Notes under the pieces: model-generated
Databases searched by the model: none
What the model was told of the DNA's origin: nothing
What the model saw: the letters and a program-made list of their open reading frames with translations, nothing else
Position numbers and translations under genes: made by a program
Assembly: GCA_934047225.1 (NCBI GenBank)
Contig: OW203987.1
Span: forward strand, 30,585,501-30,649,500
DNA from: Ypsolopha sequella
Lineage: Eukaryota > Arthropoda > Insecta > Lepidoptera > Ypsolophidae
Direction of reading: 5' to 3'
Length of the DNA: 64,000 bases
Shown: positions 30,901 through 42,381 of the stretch, piece after piece
Numbering within the stretch: position 1 is the first letter of the stretch
How the letters are laid out: every line of letters starts with the position of its first letter

Positions 30901-31080
30901 AAGTTTCATTCACGAACCTTTTTAAGGGTTCCGCACCCAAATAATAAAATAAAATTAAAGAGCAATTATGGTGAATCTTTGTTGTCTGTCCGTCCATCCA
31001 TCGATACACACCATCATTACTTTTGATTCGCTTTAACCAAAATAGCATTTACTTGTCTACACAATGTGGTAATAGTAATT
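27979..31080. other. 3.1 kb AT-rich DNA without genes
   Basis: It holds a short (TTTGAA/TTTTGAA)n run at about 30050-30080 that resembles a LINE tail, a small inverted repeat CCAAATGAAACGAT / ATCGTTTTCATTTGG (29358-29423), and minus-strand dispersed-repeat modules near 30925-31000 (gggttccgcaccc; ctgtccgtccatcc). No coding frame that I can support. Confidence 0.5.
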
Positions 31081-31192
31081 TATGAAACTGACACATAAAG
31101 AGGTTATTAAAACACGAGTGAGAGTTGAATAAACGAGCCGCAGGCGCGTTTTAAATAGTAAACTTGAGTGTTTTAATACCTAGACATATGTA
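31081..31192. repeat. Imperfect inverted repeat
   Basis: TATGAAACTGACACATAAAG and GGTTATTAAAACACGAGTGA on the left pair with CACTCAAG...CATACG on the right, around a 'gagccgcaggcgcg' centre. A related left half recurs at 51355-51400. Probably a degraded foldback MITE. Confidence 0.5.
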
Positions 31193-32379
31193 GTTTCATA
31201 CGCTACTTTGTCAACCATCATACTATAGGTAGATGCAGTGTACTTTAATATAATGTTTTTATGTATAAGAGAAGTTCGTAAAAAAAATATTTTGCATTAA
31301 TGACGATTTATATCGTAATTTATGTTGTAAGACTAACAATAGTACGATAACTATATCATAATAATCCAGCTTCCACATAACATCCTTGTTTAGTAACTAC
31401 CTCAAGTCAAACACATTAATGGTCGCTGAAAACTCTTATAGTTCAACACATCTAAATATGAAACGTTCATAATCAGGATTTTACGATATGAGTTTGCTTT
31501 ACGCACAGAACTGCAGTTCTGTGGCTTTACGTTTAAATTAAAACTTTAAGAACCGCCGACACACTTAAATCAGGCTATTGTTTATACCCTAGGGAGAGCA
31601 GTTCCCTGAGCACATAGTCATTAATAACTACTGAACTGATTTTGAAAATTCTTTCACTCTTGTAATAGTTTCGATAGGACTACACAAAAACTAAATAAAC
31701 GCGGGTGAAGCCGCTGGCAAAATCTAATAGCTAAGAATACTCCCGATTAAGACCTCTTTCAAACAAAATAAAAATCGGTTTATCGTATACATTTTTTCAG
31801 AAGCAATTTTTTGTGTAGTATGGGATACCATTGTCTGAAAATGTCCAGCTGCAGCTAAAAAGTCGCAATATAACAAATTAACTGTACGCAACAGTATACA
31901 AAGTATGCTCATTTCAACACACCTAGCGATAGGGCTTGGAATGATGGGCTAAATAGTAAATACAGCCGCCCATTAATCTTCGACAAGGTCAGCGACCCTC
32001 CCGTTACTCGTAAGTCGTAACACATTAGCCACTAGTTTCCGTTACCGAGTGCTACCTTCGCTAATGAATGGCAGGTCACTTCGTACAACCTTCGTGGTAA
32101 ATGTTGGACCTTCTAATTCTAAAACAACCTTACGTTTCAGTTGACGAATTGAAGTTTTTCCTTTGTGCAGTGGTTTAATTGGTTTATTGGAACAATTAAG
32201 TTAAGTTCCTTATCAACCGACTTCAAAAAAAGAGGAGGTTTAACTTTTGTAACAGTAAAATGTGATCAATCCTGTCAAACTTTACTATAGTCTGTGAAAA
32301 TAAAGTCAGCTTGACCGCTTTTATCCATAAACTCAGATATTAAATCATTGAATATGGTAGGATTCGATATAGTAGACTA
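31193..32379. other. No gene seen
   Basis: It contains a perfect 20-base palindrome CACAGAACTGCAGTTCTGTG (31504-31523), and a 'cgggtgaagccgctggcaaa' module (about 31701) typical of Helitron-like 3' ends, here degenerate. Confidence 0.45.
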
Positions 32380-32580
32380 GCCCCCCAAAAACGCGTGTTG
32401 GGAAGGGTTGAAAAGTGTTTTAAGGAACTAACAGTTTGCTCTTGAACTATGCTTTCAAGGATCTTGGCAAAAATACATAATTTCGACATTGGCCTGTAGT
32501 GTGTGACGTCATTCTTAGACTCCTTGTTGTGAACTGGAGTAATAAGGCCTACAAATCAACGGAACGATTCCTTCACAAAG
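32380..32580 (-). pseudogene. LINE reverse-transcriptase fragment
   Basis: The minus strand reads GLITPVHNKESKNDVTHYRP, then MSKLCIFAKILESIVQEQTV and FSTLPNTRFWG, the RT block around the conserved YRP motif and the following helix. The fragment is short, with no start and a changed end (the usual QHGF is altered). It is a different LINE lineage from the copy at 32597-33084. Both lie on the minus strand. Confidence 0.7.
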
Positions 32581-32596
32581 TTAACTTTGAAAAAGT

Positions 32597-33084
32597 AAAA
32601 TAAATAAAATAAAATAAAAATCTTTTATTTCGGACAACTTCGATCCATAGCAATCTTACTAACTTATTAATAATTGGTTAGTAGCAAAGAGAGAAAATTC
32701 AATTAAATTATATAGACAGACATATGTGCTCCGTACCAGGAGTGATCAAGGAGTTGAGGAGGTCTCCACGATCACTCTCCGCACAAAACACCTCCATAGT
32801 GGCGACGTAAATCTGTCGGCTATGGTTTCTAGGATGCTGTTGGGACTGTCCCGTGTCCTGCGGATCAAGGATATGGTCTTTTTACGGATTATAGTAGTAA
32901 AGCCATCTGTTTGGTACTCCGTGAACATCCCTGACGCACTACATAAGCGGGGCAGACCCATCAGCATCCTAAATACATTATAATATTGGACGCGCAGTGT
33001 GTCCAGCGCTCTTTTGGTATACTTGACCCACAGATTCCCCGTGTATAAGCTCTGGCAGTATGTCTTGATTGATTGATTCAGCAC
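32597..33084 (-). pseudogene. LINE reverse-transcriptase C-terminal fragment, copy 2
   Basis: The minus-strand frame (32746-33084) reads YCQSLYTGNLWVKYTKRALD, LRVQYYNVFRMLMGLPRLCS and ASGMFTEYQTDGF. This is the same family as 23728-24375 (shared LRVQY(N/Y)N..R..LGLPR.CSASGMF pattern). Its 3' UTR and an (ATAAA)n tail end near 32597. Only the last 110 or so residues remain, so this is a strongly 5'-truncated insertion. Confidence 0.8.
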
Positions 33085-33158
33085 ATTTTACCAATCAGAT
33101 AGGGGGTGACAGACTAACAAAGATCTAGTTTTTTAAGTTTATTTTCAATAACTTTCAG

Positions 33159-33219
33159 ACGAAACACTATAGAACGTAAGTCAGCGTCAGTAACTGACTT
33201 ACGTTCTATAGAGTTTCGT
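33159..33219. repeat. Near-perfect hairpin, 26-base arms
   Basis: ACGAAACACTATAGAACGTA and AGTCAG pair with CTGACTTACGTTCTATAGAG and TTTCGT, with one mismatch and a 9-base loop (CGTCAGTAA). It is too short to carry anything and may be the centre or relic of a foldback MITE. Confidence 0.8.
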
Positions 33220-33728
33220 TACCTACATTGTTAGTTGTTACTTTTGTAAAAAAAATAATATAAAAACAACAAGGTCACTATAATATACGTACGTTGGTTG
33301 CATACTGATACTTGGTGACGTAGAAATAACCAACGAATGTGACCCTTAAATCAGTCGACAGACTGAACGACTGAATCGGGGCGCGGCCAACCATGTTTAT
33401 CTAGGCATACTTATCGAGTCGTATCGCATATTCATGTTCAAATTTCAATGCTGGTCCCCCATGATTTATTTTGATATCAATAAAGTCCCACTTTATTTTC
33501 ATGACTGTAAACACCCTGATTTCGCCTAGATCGACCGTTACGGTTACTTTTTGCCATTCTAACCACTTTTTTTTAATTTTGTTTTTATTTCTTCACTAAT
33601 ATATTTTTTTCTTTATAATATATCTTACTAATCATCCCTTATCTATAGAAATAATAATTTTATTCCAAACTATATTATCATGTATAATTTCATAGACAAT
33701 GCCCGATCGGTCTACTAAATAGATCTAA
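33220..33728. other. No gene seen
   Basis: AT-rich sequence with no feature that I can support. Confidence 0.5.
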
Positions 33729-33980
33729 CTACAAGGTTACTTATTCATACTGACGACTTGGTAAGTGCTCAGAATGAAGGTTCAATGAGTCTTTGTGAAA
33801 TTCATAATTCATTTTGTGTTCCTTGCAAACGCAATATTAGGTCCGAGTCAATAACTACGGGAGGTCACTGGCCAAAATTTTTTGTTACAAAATTAGCAAA
33901 AAGTATTATCGATCCGTCATACTGATCACTTACCAAGCCTGCAATATGAATTTGGCTGCATACATTAATGTCACCTTATA
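33729..33980. mobile_element. TA-type MITE related to the element at 52492
   Basis: Left TACAAGGTTACTTATTCATA and right 'gcatacattaatgtcacctt' ATA form the ends. Inner blocks 'gacttggtaagtgctcag' and 'ctgatcacttaccaagcc' pair, and 'caatatgaatttgg' matches the 52492-52761 element. The termini are more degraded than in that copy. Confidence 0.6.
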
Positions 33981-34272
33981 TTATGTGGAATTATATTTTG
34001 ATTGATACTTACTATTTAAAATATGTTTTATTCGGATACGTAAAATTAAGTATAATAAGCGTTAAGAACGATTTTGAAATTTAATCATTTGGAAGTTCTA
34101 TTTAAGTTTCCATCGTTATACGCTGAATCTACATCATTAAGTTGTAACTCAAATAAAATTATATTCAGATTATAGTTAAGGCCAACCTTTGCGATTTTAA
34201 TTGATACTGAAAAATGCAAGTATTACAATATAGAATGGCCAAAATATTAAGATCAAATAGTGAAATATGAGA

Positions 34273-35406
34273 TATACTGGGTTTTAAGATGAAGTTGCGT
34301 AAGCCAGAAACTGGCGATAGTATTCAAATTCAAATTCAAATTCATTTATTTATCGTAAGAGGGTACAAGATGAAGGATATGTACATATTTATGCTTAGTC
34401 TATAACAATGTGGTACCATAACAAAGGTGTTGCTGTTTCCTAGCTAGGTTTTTAGGTCTGTAAGTAAGGAGTAACAGCGCCCTTCTCCTTGTGTTGGGAG
34501 CAGTTAGATTATAAAGTTGAAGTAACTTGAAAATTAAAATAAATTTAAACAAAAACGAAAATGAGTGAGTGTTAGGGTGTGTGCGTGTGTGATTGTAAGG
34601 GTGTGTTATTGTGTGAGGATGTGTTAGTGATATGCGTATCCCTAGCCCTACGACTGTGGTCTTGGGATCAGTGTATATTTACTACTAGGGAGGGAGTGTG
34701 TGTGTATTGCGAATTTGCGTGAGATGAGTATGAGTGATGGTGTGTGTGTGTGAAAGATAGTGTGAAATTATAAAAGCATGATGAGATGTTTTATAGAAGT
34801 TTATAAATTAGGGTGAGTGTCTATTTTCGTGAAGTTATGAAATCTTCAGTGTCATTGTAGGATTTGCACAGAAGAAAAGAAAGAATACTTTTTTTGCATT
34901 TGAAATGGGGTAATCCGTGGATGGGTAAGTGAAAATTAATTTTATTATATAAAAATGGACCGAGATAAAAAAGGAATCTTTTGGCAAACTCTGTTTTGGG
35001 AAGATGGATAGTACAGATGCGATCTACCCGGCGTTTCTTTATTTCTGCATAAGGTGTTTTGTGGTGTTGATACAAGATTGTGTTAAGAATAAATAGCTGT
35101 CTTACGTTTAAAACTTGAACGTGTCTATATAAATCGGTAGTGGGATAAAGGGTAGGACGAAAGGTCGCGATCTTAAGTATGCATACGTCTTCCATACGAA
35201 TAACTTTTACTATGGGGCCAATACTCGAATCGCAAAAAAAATCAATGGTCCCATAGAAAAGTCACCTAGCTACCCGACCAAAATGTATGAAACGACAGAT
35301 TTCTTTTTCTCAATTTCTCGATTTTTCTTCAAGGAAATTTGATCGTATTGTCGAGTATACCATCGCCAGTTTTCGGTTTCCTCAATTTCATCTTAACACC
35401 CTGTAT
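34273..35406. mobile_element. TA-type MITE (family M) split by a LINE insertion
   Basis: Left TATACTGGGTTTTAAGATGA and, on the right, the complement TATACAGGGTGTTAAGATGA are terminal inverted repeats of about 45 bases. Interior blocks such as 'ctacccgaccaaaatgtatg' match the inverted, uninterrupted copy at 51934-52200. The LINE fragment at 34321-35180 sits between 'ctggcgatag' and 'gtcttccatacgaataa', which are nearly contiguous in the other copy. Confidence 0.75.
34321..35180 (-). pseudogene. LINE C-terminal fragment with (GAATTT)n tail, inside a MITE
   Basis: The minus strand reads FRPTLYPTTDLYRHVQVLNV, RQLFILNTILYQHHKTPYAE, FAKRFLFYLGPFLYNKINFH and LCKSYNDTEDFI, the C-terminal domain of a non-LTR retrotransposon polyprotein. 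The frame stops at 34821, followed by about 460 bases of GT-rich 3' UTR and the tail CAAATTCAAATTCAAATTC (plus strand, 34324-34350). It is 5'-truncated. The ATG near 35195 belongs to the surrounding MITE, not to the LINE. Confidence 0.75.
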
Positions 35407-36063
35407 ATAATTTTTAATTTAAATCTTGATATTTACAAATAAAACACAAACGAATACGATGTTTATCCAGGAAATTTGAGAATTTGTTTACCATATTTTA
35501 TTAATTCCTCGCTTTCTTTGGAAAAGCGTATATGCCTCGCTGTAAATAAAAAATATTGTTGGTCTCAATCTCATAATATACATACAAATAACAATTATTG
35601 TTGGCCTCAATATCGATAATCACTACATAGTATAAAACAAATTCGCTTCCCGCTGTCTGTCTGTCCCTATGTATGCTTAGATCTTTAAAACTCCGCAACG
35701 GATTTTGATGCGGTTTTAAGAAAGGTTTATATGTGTAAGGCTGCGTATAAACCTGGACAAATTAGTGATTTTGCCCCCGCATCCCCGCACCTCAACTGTT
35801 TGCGCGACCGGCCGTCACCGGCCGCGAGCGCTATTTCTTAGCTCCCACGAGCGGTGTGGATCCGCGGTCATTAACCCGTGCACGTGCTAGTTTTCAATAA
35901 TATGTAAGTATAATGCATCTACGATGTATAAAATTCAACCCAGTTGACAAAACGGTTTGTTCGCAATGGCATTTTTTTGCGTAATTGTGTTTGCATCTAA
36001 TTTTTATATTTCAAAATTTTATTTTTCGAAAGTCATACTTGCAAAGATAATGATAACGATGAT
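35407..36063. other. No gene; small GC-rich island
   Basis: A GC-rich patch with a palindromic 'ccggccgtcaccggccgcg' lies at 35760-35890, preceded by 'ggctgcgtataaacctgg', which looks like a transposon end, but I could not find its partner. Confidence 0.4.
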
Positions 36064-38374
36064 GATACAACGATACGTCGATACGACGATACGTCGATAC
36101 AACGATACGTCGATACAACGATACGTCGATACGCCGATACGTCGATACGCCGATACGTCGATACGACGATACGTCGATACGGGGATACGTCGATACAACG
36201 ATACGTCAATACACCGATACGTCGATACGTCGATACGGGGATACGTCGATGCAACGATACGTCGATACTTCGATACGGGGATACGTCGATACAACGATAC
36301 GTCGATACGGGGATACGTCGATACAACGATACATCGATACGCCGATACGTCGATACGCCGATACGTCGATACGACGATACGTCGATACAACGATACGTCG
36401 ATACAACGATACGTCGATACGCCGATACGTCGATACGTCGATACGACGATACGTCGATACAACGATACGTCGATACGCCGATACGTCGATACGCCGATAC
36501 GTCGATACGACGATACGTCGATACGTCGATACGGGGATACGGGGATACGTCGATACGCCGATACGTCGATACGTCGATATGTCGATACGGGGATACGTCG
36601 ATACAACGATACGTCGATACGACGATACGTCGATACAACGATACGTCGATACGCCGATACGCCGATACGTCGATACGACGATACGTCGATACGGGGATAC
36701 GTCGATACAACGATACGTCAATACGCCGATACGTCGATACATCGATACGGGGATACGTCGATACAACGATACGTCGATACGTCAATACGTCGATACGGGG
36801 ATACGTCGATACAACGATACGTCGATACGACGATACGTCGATACGGGGATACAACGATACGTCAATACGCCGATACGTCGATACGCCGATACGTCGATAC
36901 GCCGATACGTCGATACGCCGATACGTCGATACGTCGATACGACGATACGTCGATACGGGGATACGTCGATACAACGATACATCAATACGCCGATACGTCA
37001 ATACGTCGATACGGGGATACGTCGATACAACGATACGTCGATACTCCGACACGTCGATACGTCGATACGACGATACGAGGATACGACGATACGTCGATAC
37101 AACGATACGTCGATACAACGATACGTCGATACGCCGATACGTCGATACGACGATACGACGATACGTCGATACGGGGATACGTCGATACAACGATACGTCA
37201 ATACGCCGATACGTCGATACGTCGATACGTCGATACGGGGATACGTCGATACGCCGATACGTCGATACGTCGATATGTCGATACGGGGATACGTCGATAC
37301 AACGATACGTCGATACGACGATACGTCGATACGGGGATACGTCGATACAACGATACGTAGATACGCCGATACGTCGAAATGCCGATACGTCGATACGACG
37401 ATACAACGATACGTCGATACAACGATACGTCAATACGACGATACGTCGATACGTCGATACGACGATACGTCGATACAACGATACGTCGATACGCTGATAC
37501 GTCGATACGCCGATACGTCGATACGTCGATACGGGGATACGACGATACGTCGATACGACGATACGTCGATACGAGGATACGTCGATACGCCGATACGTCG
37601 ATACGACGATACGTCGATACGAGGAAACGATGATACGTCGATACGACGATACGTCGATACGAGGATACGACGATACGTCGATATGAGGATACGCCGATAC
37701 GTCGATACGACGATACAACGATACGTCGATACAACGATACGTCAATACGACGATACGTCGATACGTCGATACGACGATACGTCGATACAACGATACGTCG
37801 ATACGTCGATACGTCGATACGACGATACGTCGATACAACGATACGTCGATACGCTGATACGTCGATACGCCGATACGTCGATACGTCGATACGGGGATAC
37901 GACGATACGTCGATACGACGATACGTCGATACGAGGATACGTCGATACGCCGATACGTCGATACGACGATACGTCGATACGAGGAAACGATGATACGTCG
38001 ATACGACGATACGTCGATACGAGGATACGACGATACGTCGATATGAGGATACGCCGATACGTCGATACGACGATACAACGATACGTCGATACAACGATAC
38101 GTCAATACGACGATACGTCGATACGTCGATACGACGATACGTCGATACAACGATACGTCGATACGCCGATACGTTGATACGCCGATACGTCGATACGCCG
38201 ATACGTCGATACGACGATACGTCGATACGGGGATAGACGATACGGCAATCCGTCGATACGACGATACGTCGATACGAGGATACTTCGATACGTCGATACG
38301 ACGATACGAAGATACGTCGATACGACGATACGTTGATACGACGATACGGCAATACGTCGATACGACGATACGTC
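36064..38374. repeat. 2.3-kb satellite of an 8-mer, CGATACNN
   Basis: About 289 head-to-tail 8-mers CGATACNN. Alternate units almost always end GT; the units between end AA, GA, GC, GG(GG) or GT, so the practical unit is a 16-bp dimer with one variable dinucleotide. It is CpG-rich in an AT-rich region. The 24-base (three-unit) codon period and the lack of stops create open frames of several hundred residues on both strands with 8-residue periodicity. These are not genes. An exact 360-bp duplication lies at 37441-37800 and 37801-38160. Confidence 0.95.
37441..38160. repeat. Exact 360-bp tandem duplication within the satellite
   Basis: 37441-37800 and 37801-38160 are identical line by line, including rare variants (GAGGAAACGATGATAC; CGATATGAGGATAC; CGCTGATAC). 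360 is 45 x 8, so the register is kept. Confidence 0.9.
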
Positions 38375-38959
38375 ATCCACTACTTTATTTTCACTCGTAA
38401 AACATTTTTATTCCATTTTTTACATTGGTTGCATTTATTTCCCATGTTTCAAATTACGAGATTTATTTAAATTACGAAACCGGGACGTCGAGAGCGCAAA
38501 AACGTAGCCCTCCCGTCTCAACGGAGCGATCACAACTGACCGGTCTGACCGACGGGTGAGTGACGAAACAAAGCATGGAACAAAAAGCGCGTGCGACCGA
38601 GATATCTTGTCGCCGCCTTGTCTCAGAATAAATCGACGTAAGCGCCAATTTTTAGATGTTAAATTAAATGAAAACGAAACAGAATTATTCAAAATCCCCG
38701 TGCAATTATACGGGGTCATTTGTTTTCTTATTTTTAATACAAATTTCAAGGCAAACTGTTTTAAGAAAGGTCCTTTAACACTCGAAAAACATGAAATATA
38801 GAGGTAACTTCGTAATTTTTTTCTATCGAGCGAACTTAAAGCTTTTGCGTTTTTGCTTCTGCACGAATATCAGCCCTATAGTCTATTATCTATATTATTT
38901 TTATTAAACCGATTGACTAAGTTACACAATGTTTTATGCTCATTTGAAATTGTGCATCT
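38375..38959. other. No gene seen
   Basis: A moderately GC-rich stretch (38470-38640) with no recognisable frame or repeat. Frames on both strands there are short and unsupported. Confidence 0.45.
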
Positions 38960-39013
38960 GACATTATACCGACCCGTAATACATGCCCGTGCAAAGCCGG
39001 GGCGGATCGCTAG
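38960..39013 (+). mobile_element. Helitron-like 3' end
   Basis: GCCCGTGCAAAGCCGGGGC hairpin-like bases followed by GGATCGCTAG|T. The 5' end was not located. Confidence 0.45.
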
Positions 39014-39589
39014 TATACATATAAATAACAATTATGGTTGGCCTCAATTTCGATAATATACATATAAATCCTGGCCCAACAATTTCCTATTTCCCGTACT
39101 CGATGTATGTTATTCAGTAACCGCATTTTATGGACTTAGTATCAACCTTTAATTTTTGTATAATTTTTTTCGCGTATTCGTCACATATTTATTTATTTAT
39201 TTCCGGATAAATATTTCAGTATTTTTTGTTGTTTATTTTACTGGCCACAGCGTTGGTTCTTATGAAAATTATTTGTTAAATAACTTACAAAACCCTGTTT
39301 AGGTATTCTGTTAACATTTAGGTAAAAGTTTTCCTAAAATTGCCTCAGGTGAAACTTATAATACATAAGACTACCTACATGTAATGTATAGTTACAACAT
39401 TTCATCTCCCACTAACATTATTTGGCTGTGGTTAACACTTTTCGTAACGGATTAGATATTTTTATAAGGACATTAGAGTTTAAGTCTGAAATATTAAATT
39501 AAAATTAAATTAAAATTCATTTATTTCAAGTGACCAAGACCCATATAGAAATAAAACATAAAACAGATATATACATCGAACAACTAGCC
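39014..39589. other. No gene; possible minus-strand LINE 3' tail
   Basis: AT-rich. AATTAAAATTAAATTAAAAT followed by 'tcatttatttcaagtgacca' (about 39497-39535) looks like a LINE tail and 3' UTR on the minus strand. Confidence 0.4.
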
Positions 39590-39832
39590 CCGAGGAGGAA
39601 ATGCCATACCGTCTGATTTCACCAATAAATCTGTGTTTTTGACTTTACTACATGCATCTCACTCCCACTTAGCGGGAATTTTTCATCTCTATCACTGCGT
39701 AGTTAAGCCAATTAAAGCGCGTGAAACCGCATTGACACGTATCGGAATTTATTTTAAACAAACCAAGTGTCATTGCACCTATTTAGGGTAGTTTCTCTAT
39801 GGAAACATTTGAGTATAATCATTCCAATTCAG
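39590..39832 (+). repeat. Dispersed repeat family W, copy 2
   Basis: Same block order as 9410-9665: 'gaaatgccataccg', 'tgcatctcactcccacttag', 'tcactgcgtagttaagccaa', 'acaaaccaagtgtcattgca'. Confidence 0.6.
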
Positions 39833-39879
39833 AAATGTTAGACAGCATTCCCTCTTCAAAAAGCTAAACTTAGACATTG

Positions 39880-40150
39880 CCCAAAGTATGCGCCAGCTCT
39901 TGGGTCCCCGGAAACGACAACTCAGAACTGAGCTCTGCATATCTGCGCCTATTGGATCCTTCAGCCGCTGCCATGGCTGCGTCAGCCCTGGCAGCCGTGA
40001 CTACCCCTGGCGGTCGTGACTGCGCCGCCAGCCCTGGTGGCTGCGGTCGTGACTGCGCCGCCAGCCCTGGTGGCTGCGGCCGTGACTGCGCCGCCAGCCC
40101 TGGTGGCTGCGGCCGTGACTGCGCCAGCCTCGGCGGCCGTGACATGGATG
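39880..40150. repeat. GC-rich patch with 33-bp tandem repeat (about 3.5 copies)
   Basis: Unit GCCGCCAGCCCTGGTGGCTG then CGGCCGTGACTGC, repeated about 3.5 times at 40016-40130. Because 33 is divisible by 3, open frames occur on both strands (Gly/Cys/Ala-rich one way, Pro/Gln-rich the other). The region stands out by GC content, but no conserved domain is visible and I do not call a gene. Confidence 0.7.
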
Positions 40151-41733
40151 TGGGACGGAGTAAGAGTATCAGTACTTATATTTTTTCATAAGTACTTGTT
40201 AATTCTCATGTAATTTTATTATTTATTTATTAAGTATAAGTATAGGTATTTACTTTTTCCCACGTTAAAGGTTTCAGTCGAATGTTCAGTTTTGAGTTAT
40301 CAACTTCGGTTACGTTGGTCTGTTTTAAGTCTCCCTTGTCAATTACGTTCCGAAAAATTTAAACTTGCAACTACTCGGATATCCACACCCACCCAACCTA
40401 ACGCGAATTGCATCAAGCAAGCAAAACTTTAGAGAAGTGTACAAATTTTACTCGTATGTAAAATCAATTTGCTATGTACAACGCGTCCGAGCGAAGTGGA
40501 GCCCGGACGGACGCAATTTGCTACTCAAATTAGATCAGGATGCATGACTACAGTTTTAGACGACTGCATTTGTGCTTTGTGAGAATTATCTACCTACATG
40601 TATGTATGTATGCTGAGTCACCATAGATGTAGCAAAAGAGTTTGCCTAATTCTTCTAACTATTCTTCAACTACAATGTAGCGGGTCTACGAAGCGGGAAA
40701 GCTACGGGACAGTAGCACTTGCTACGCCGTAGCAAAAACAATATGTGAGTTTTACCGCAAATATTTTAATTACAAAAAATTAAATTAGAGTGCATAATAA
40801 ATTTCTACGTTTGTTTTTAATTTTTATATATTGATTATTTAACAGATTTATTTATATTAATCGCAGGCAGCGACCACTGCTCGCTGATCGTCGGTACGAA
40901 TTAAAATAATGAACTTTATTTTCAGGAGTATGAAGACATAACGACAACTACAATGATCTCCTTAAATTATATAATGTTAATTTATATCTCCTTGAAGTTT
41001 TAAAGTGTATAGACTGGGGTGAAATCTAAAAAATCTTAAAAGTTAGATGGTCACAATATTTCAAAATGTTTTATAGATCAATATGGGAAACCGCATTAAA
41101 GTTCAATTCGAATATGATATTCCAAGACCAAAATAAAAATTACAAATTGCTTGTCGATAGTTTAAATAAAATTATACAAAAATAACATGATTATACAAAT
41201 ATAAAACGAATATACCAGTAATTTCTCTTTTGTATTAAAAAAATAACATTGTTCATGAAATATTAAGATATTTGATGTTTTTCAGACTGAATCCAATCTA
41301 AGGGTGGTTTAGCAATCTTTTAGCAATCTAGTTATTTGGTTTGATAACATTTAGATTACTTGTTGACCTTTACAAGGTTTAGGTAAATATTCAAATTAAT
41401 CTTAAGCTTATTCGTAGGACTGTTATTTTTAAGGGAGGTAAAGTAAATAAGAATATTTCAATTATAGATAGATAATAAAACAAAATGAAAAAAAAAAAAA
41501 CAAAAGTTGTTGCCCTCAGGATTCCGTTCCGTTATCTCAAATGAGTAAGTAGATTTGAATAACTCAACAAAAAATACAAGCTATGGTATATTATGTTAAG
41601 GTACCATTTTACTTCTCACAGCCGGATTGTGAAAAACCCGCCTTCTTCTCATTAATTGAAACAGAACATTTAAAATCAAAATTTGCTGAGTAGTTATTCT
41701 ACAAAACCTTATTACCTATGCTATGTATTATGT
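40151..41733. other. No gene seen
   Basis: AT-rich, with a short cluster of 'gctacg/gtagc' motifs at about 40675-40735. Confidence 0.5.
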
Positions 41734-42001
41734 AATTCTATGTATTGCTATGCCATATATAAACGGTCATTGCAAAATTTCCATTGGTTTCTGTAAATTA
41801 GAATATTAAAATTTCAAATCTGGGGGCACGGCAGTGCCCCCGCCGAGTCTTGCAAAAAACACGGAACGGCCGTACCATCCTTTTCTCGAAGCAACTCACG
41901 GCACTTTCAACCCCCCTGTATCTTCGTTGTGGGTAAAGCTAGAATCTTATTTACAGAAACCAATGGAAAATTTGCGATGGGCAGCACACACAATACATAG
42001 A
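41734..42001. mobile_element. MITE with about 50-base terminal inverted repeats (family Q)
   Basis: Left CTATGTATTG ... CATTGCAAAATTTCCATTGG then TTTCTGTAAAT pairs with the right ATTTACAGAAACCAATGG ... GCGATG ... CAATACATAG. The inner GC-rich part contains 'gggggcacggcagtgccccc', itself a palindrome. A single terminus of the same family is at 61006-61060. Confidence 0.7.
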
Positions 42002-42381
42002 TAATTTTGAATAAGGATTTTTTAATAACTATTGAACAAATTTTGAATTTAAATGTTCTTTTTCGATTATTTAGAAAAAGACGAGTTTTTCGCAATCCGG
42101 ATTCTAAACGGCTCTTAAAACCCGAACTTTATACTCATAAAAGATACAAACTTAGCATTACGTACAATATGCTAAGTTTATCAAAAAAAACTACAAAATT
42201 AAGTTTGTGTATTATATTTTTAAAAGAATTGGAAATAAATGATTTTTTGGAAAAAAGACCTTCATTTCAACCAAATTTAAAGGTAGTTAAAGGTAATTCA
42301 CCGGTAATTTCATTATATTATAAAATATATACGTGTTGTTGGTCAGTCAGTGAGTTGGATATTTAGCATGAAAATGTTCTT
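42002..42381. other. No gene seen
   Basis: A 119-codon frame (42007-42366) has Lys/Leu/Phe-rich AT-driven composition and no recognisable domain. Confidence 0.45.

Noticed and set aside
35957..38380. Very long open frames on both strands (up to 705 codons) with an 8-residue period
   Set aside because: A direct consequence of the stop-free 8-mer satellite; six overlapping frames cannot all be genes and none shows a domain.
42007..42366. 119-codon frame before the 26-bp array
   Set aside because: Lys/Leu/Phe-rich AT-type composition with no domain; it ends just before the tandem repeat.
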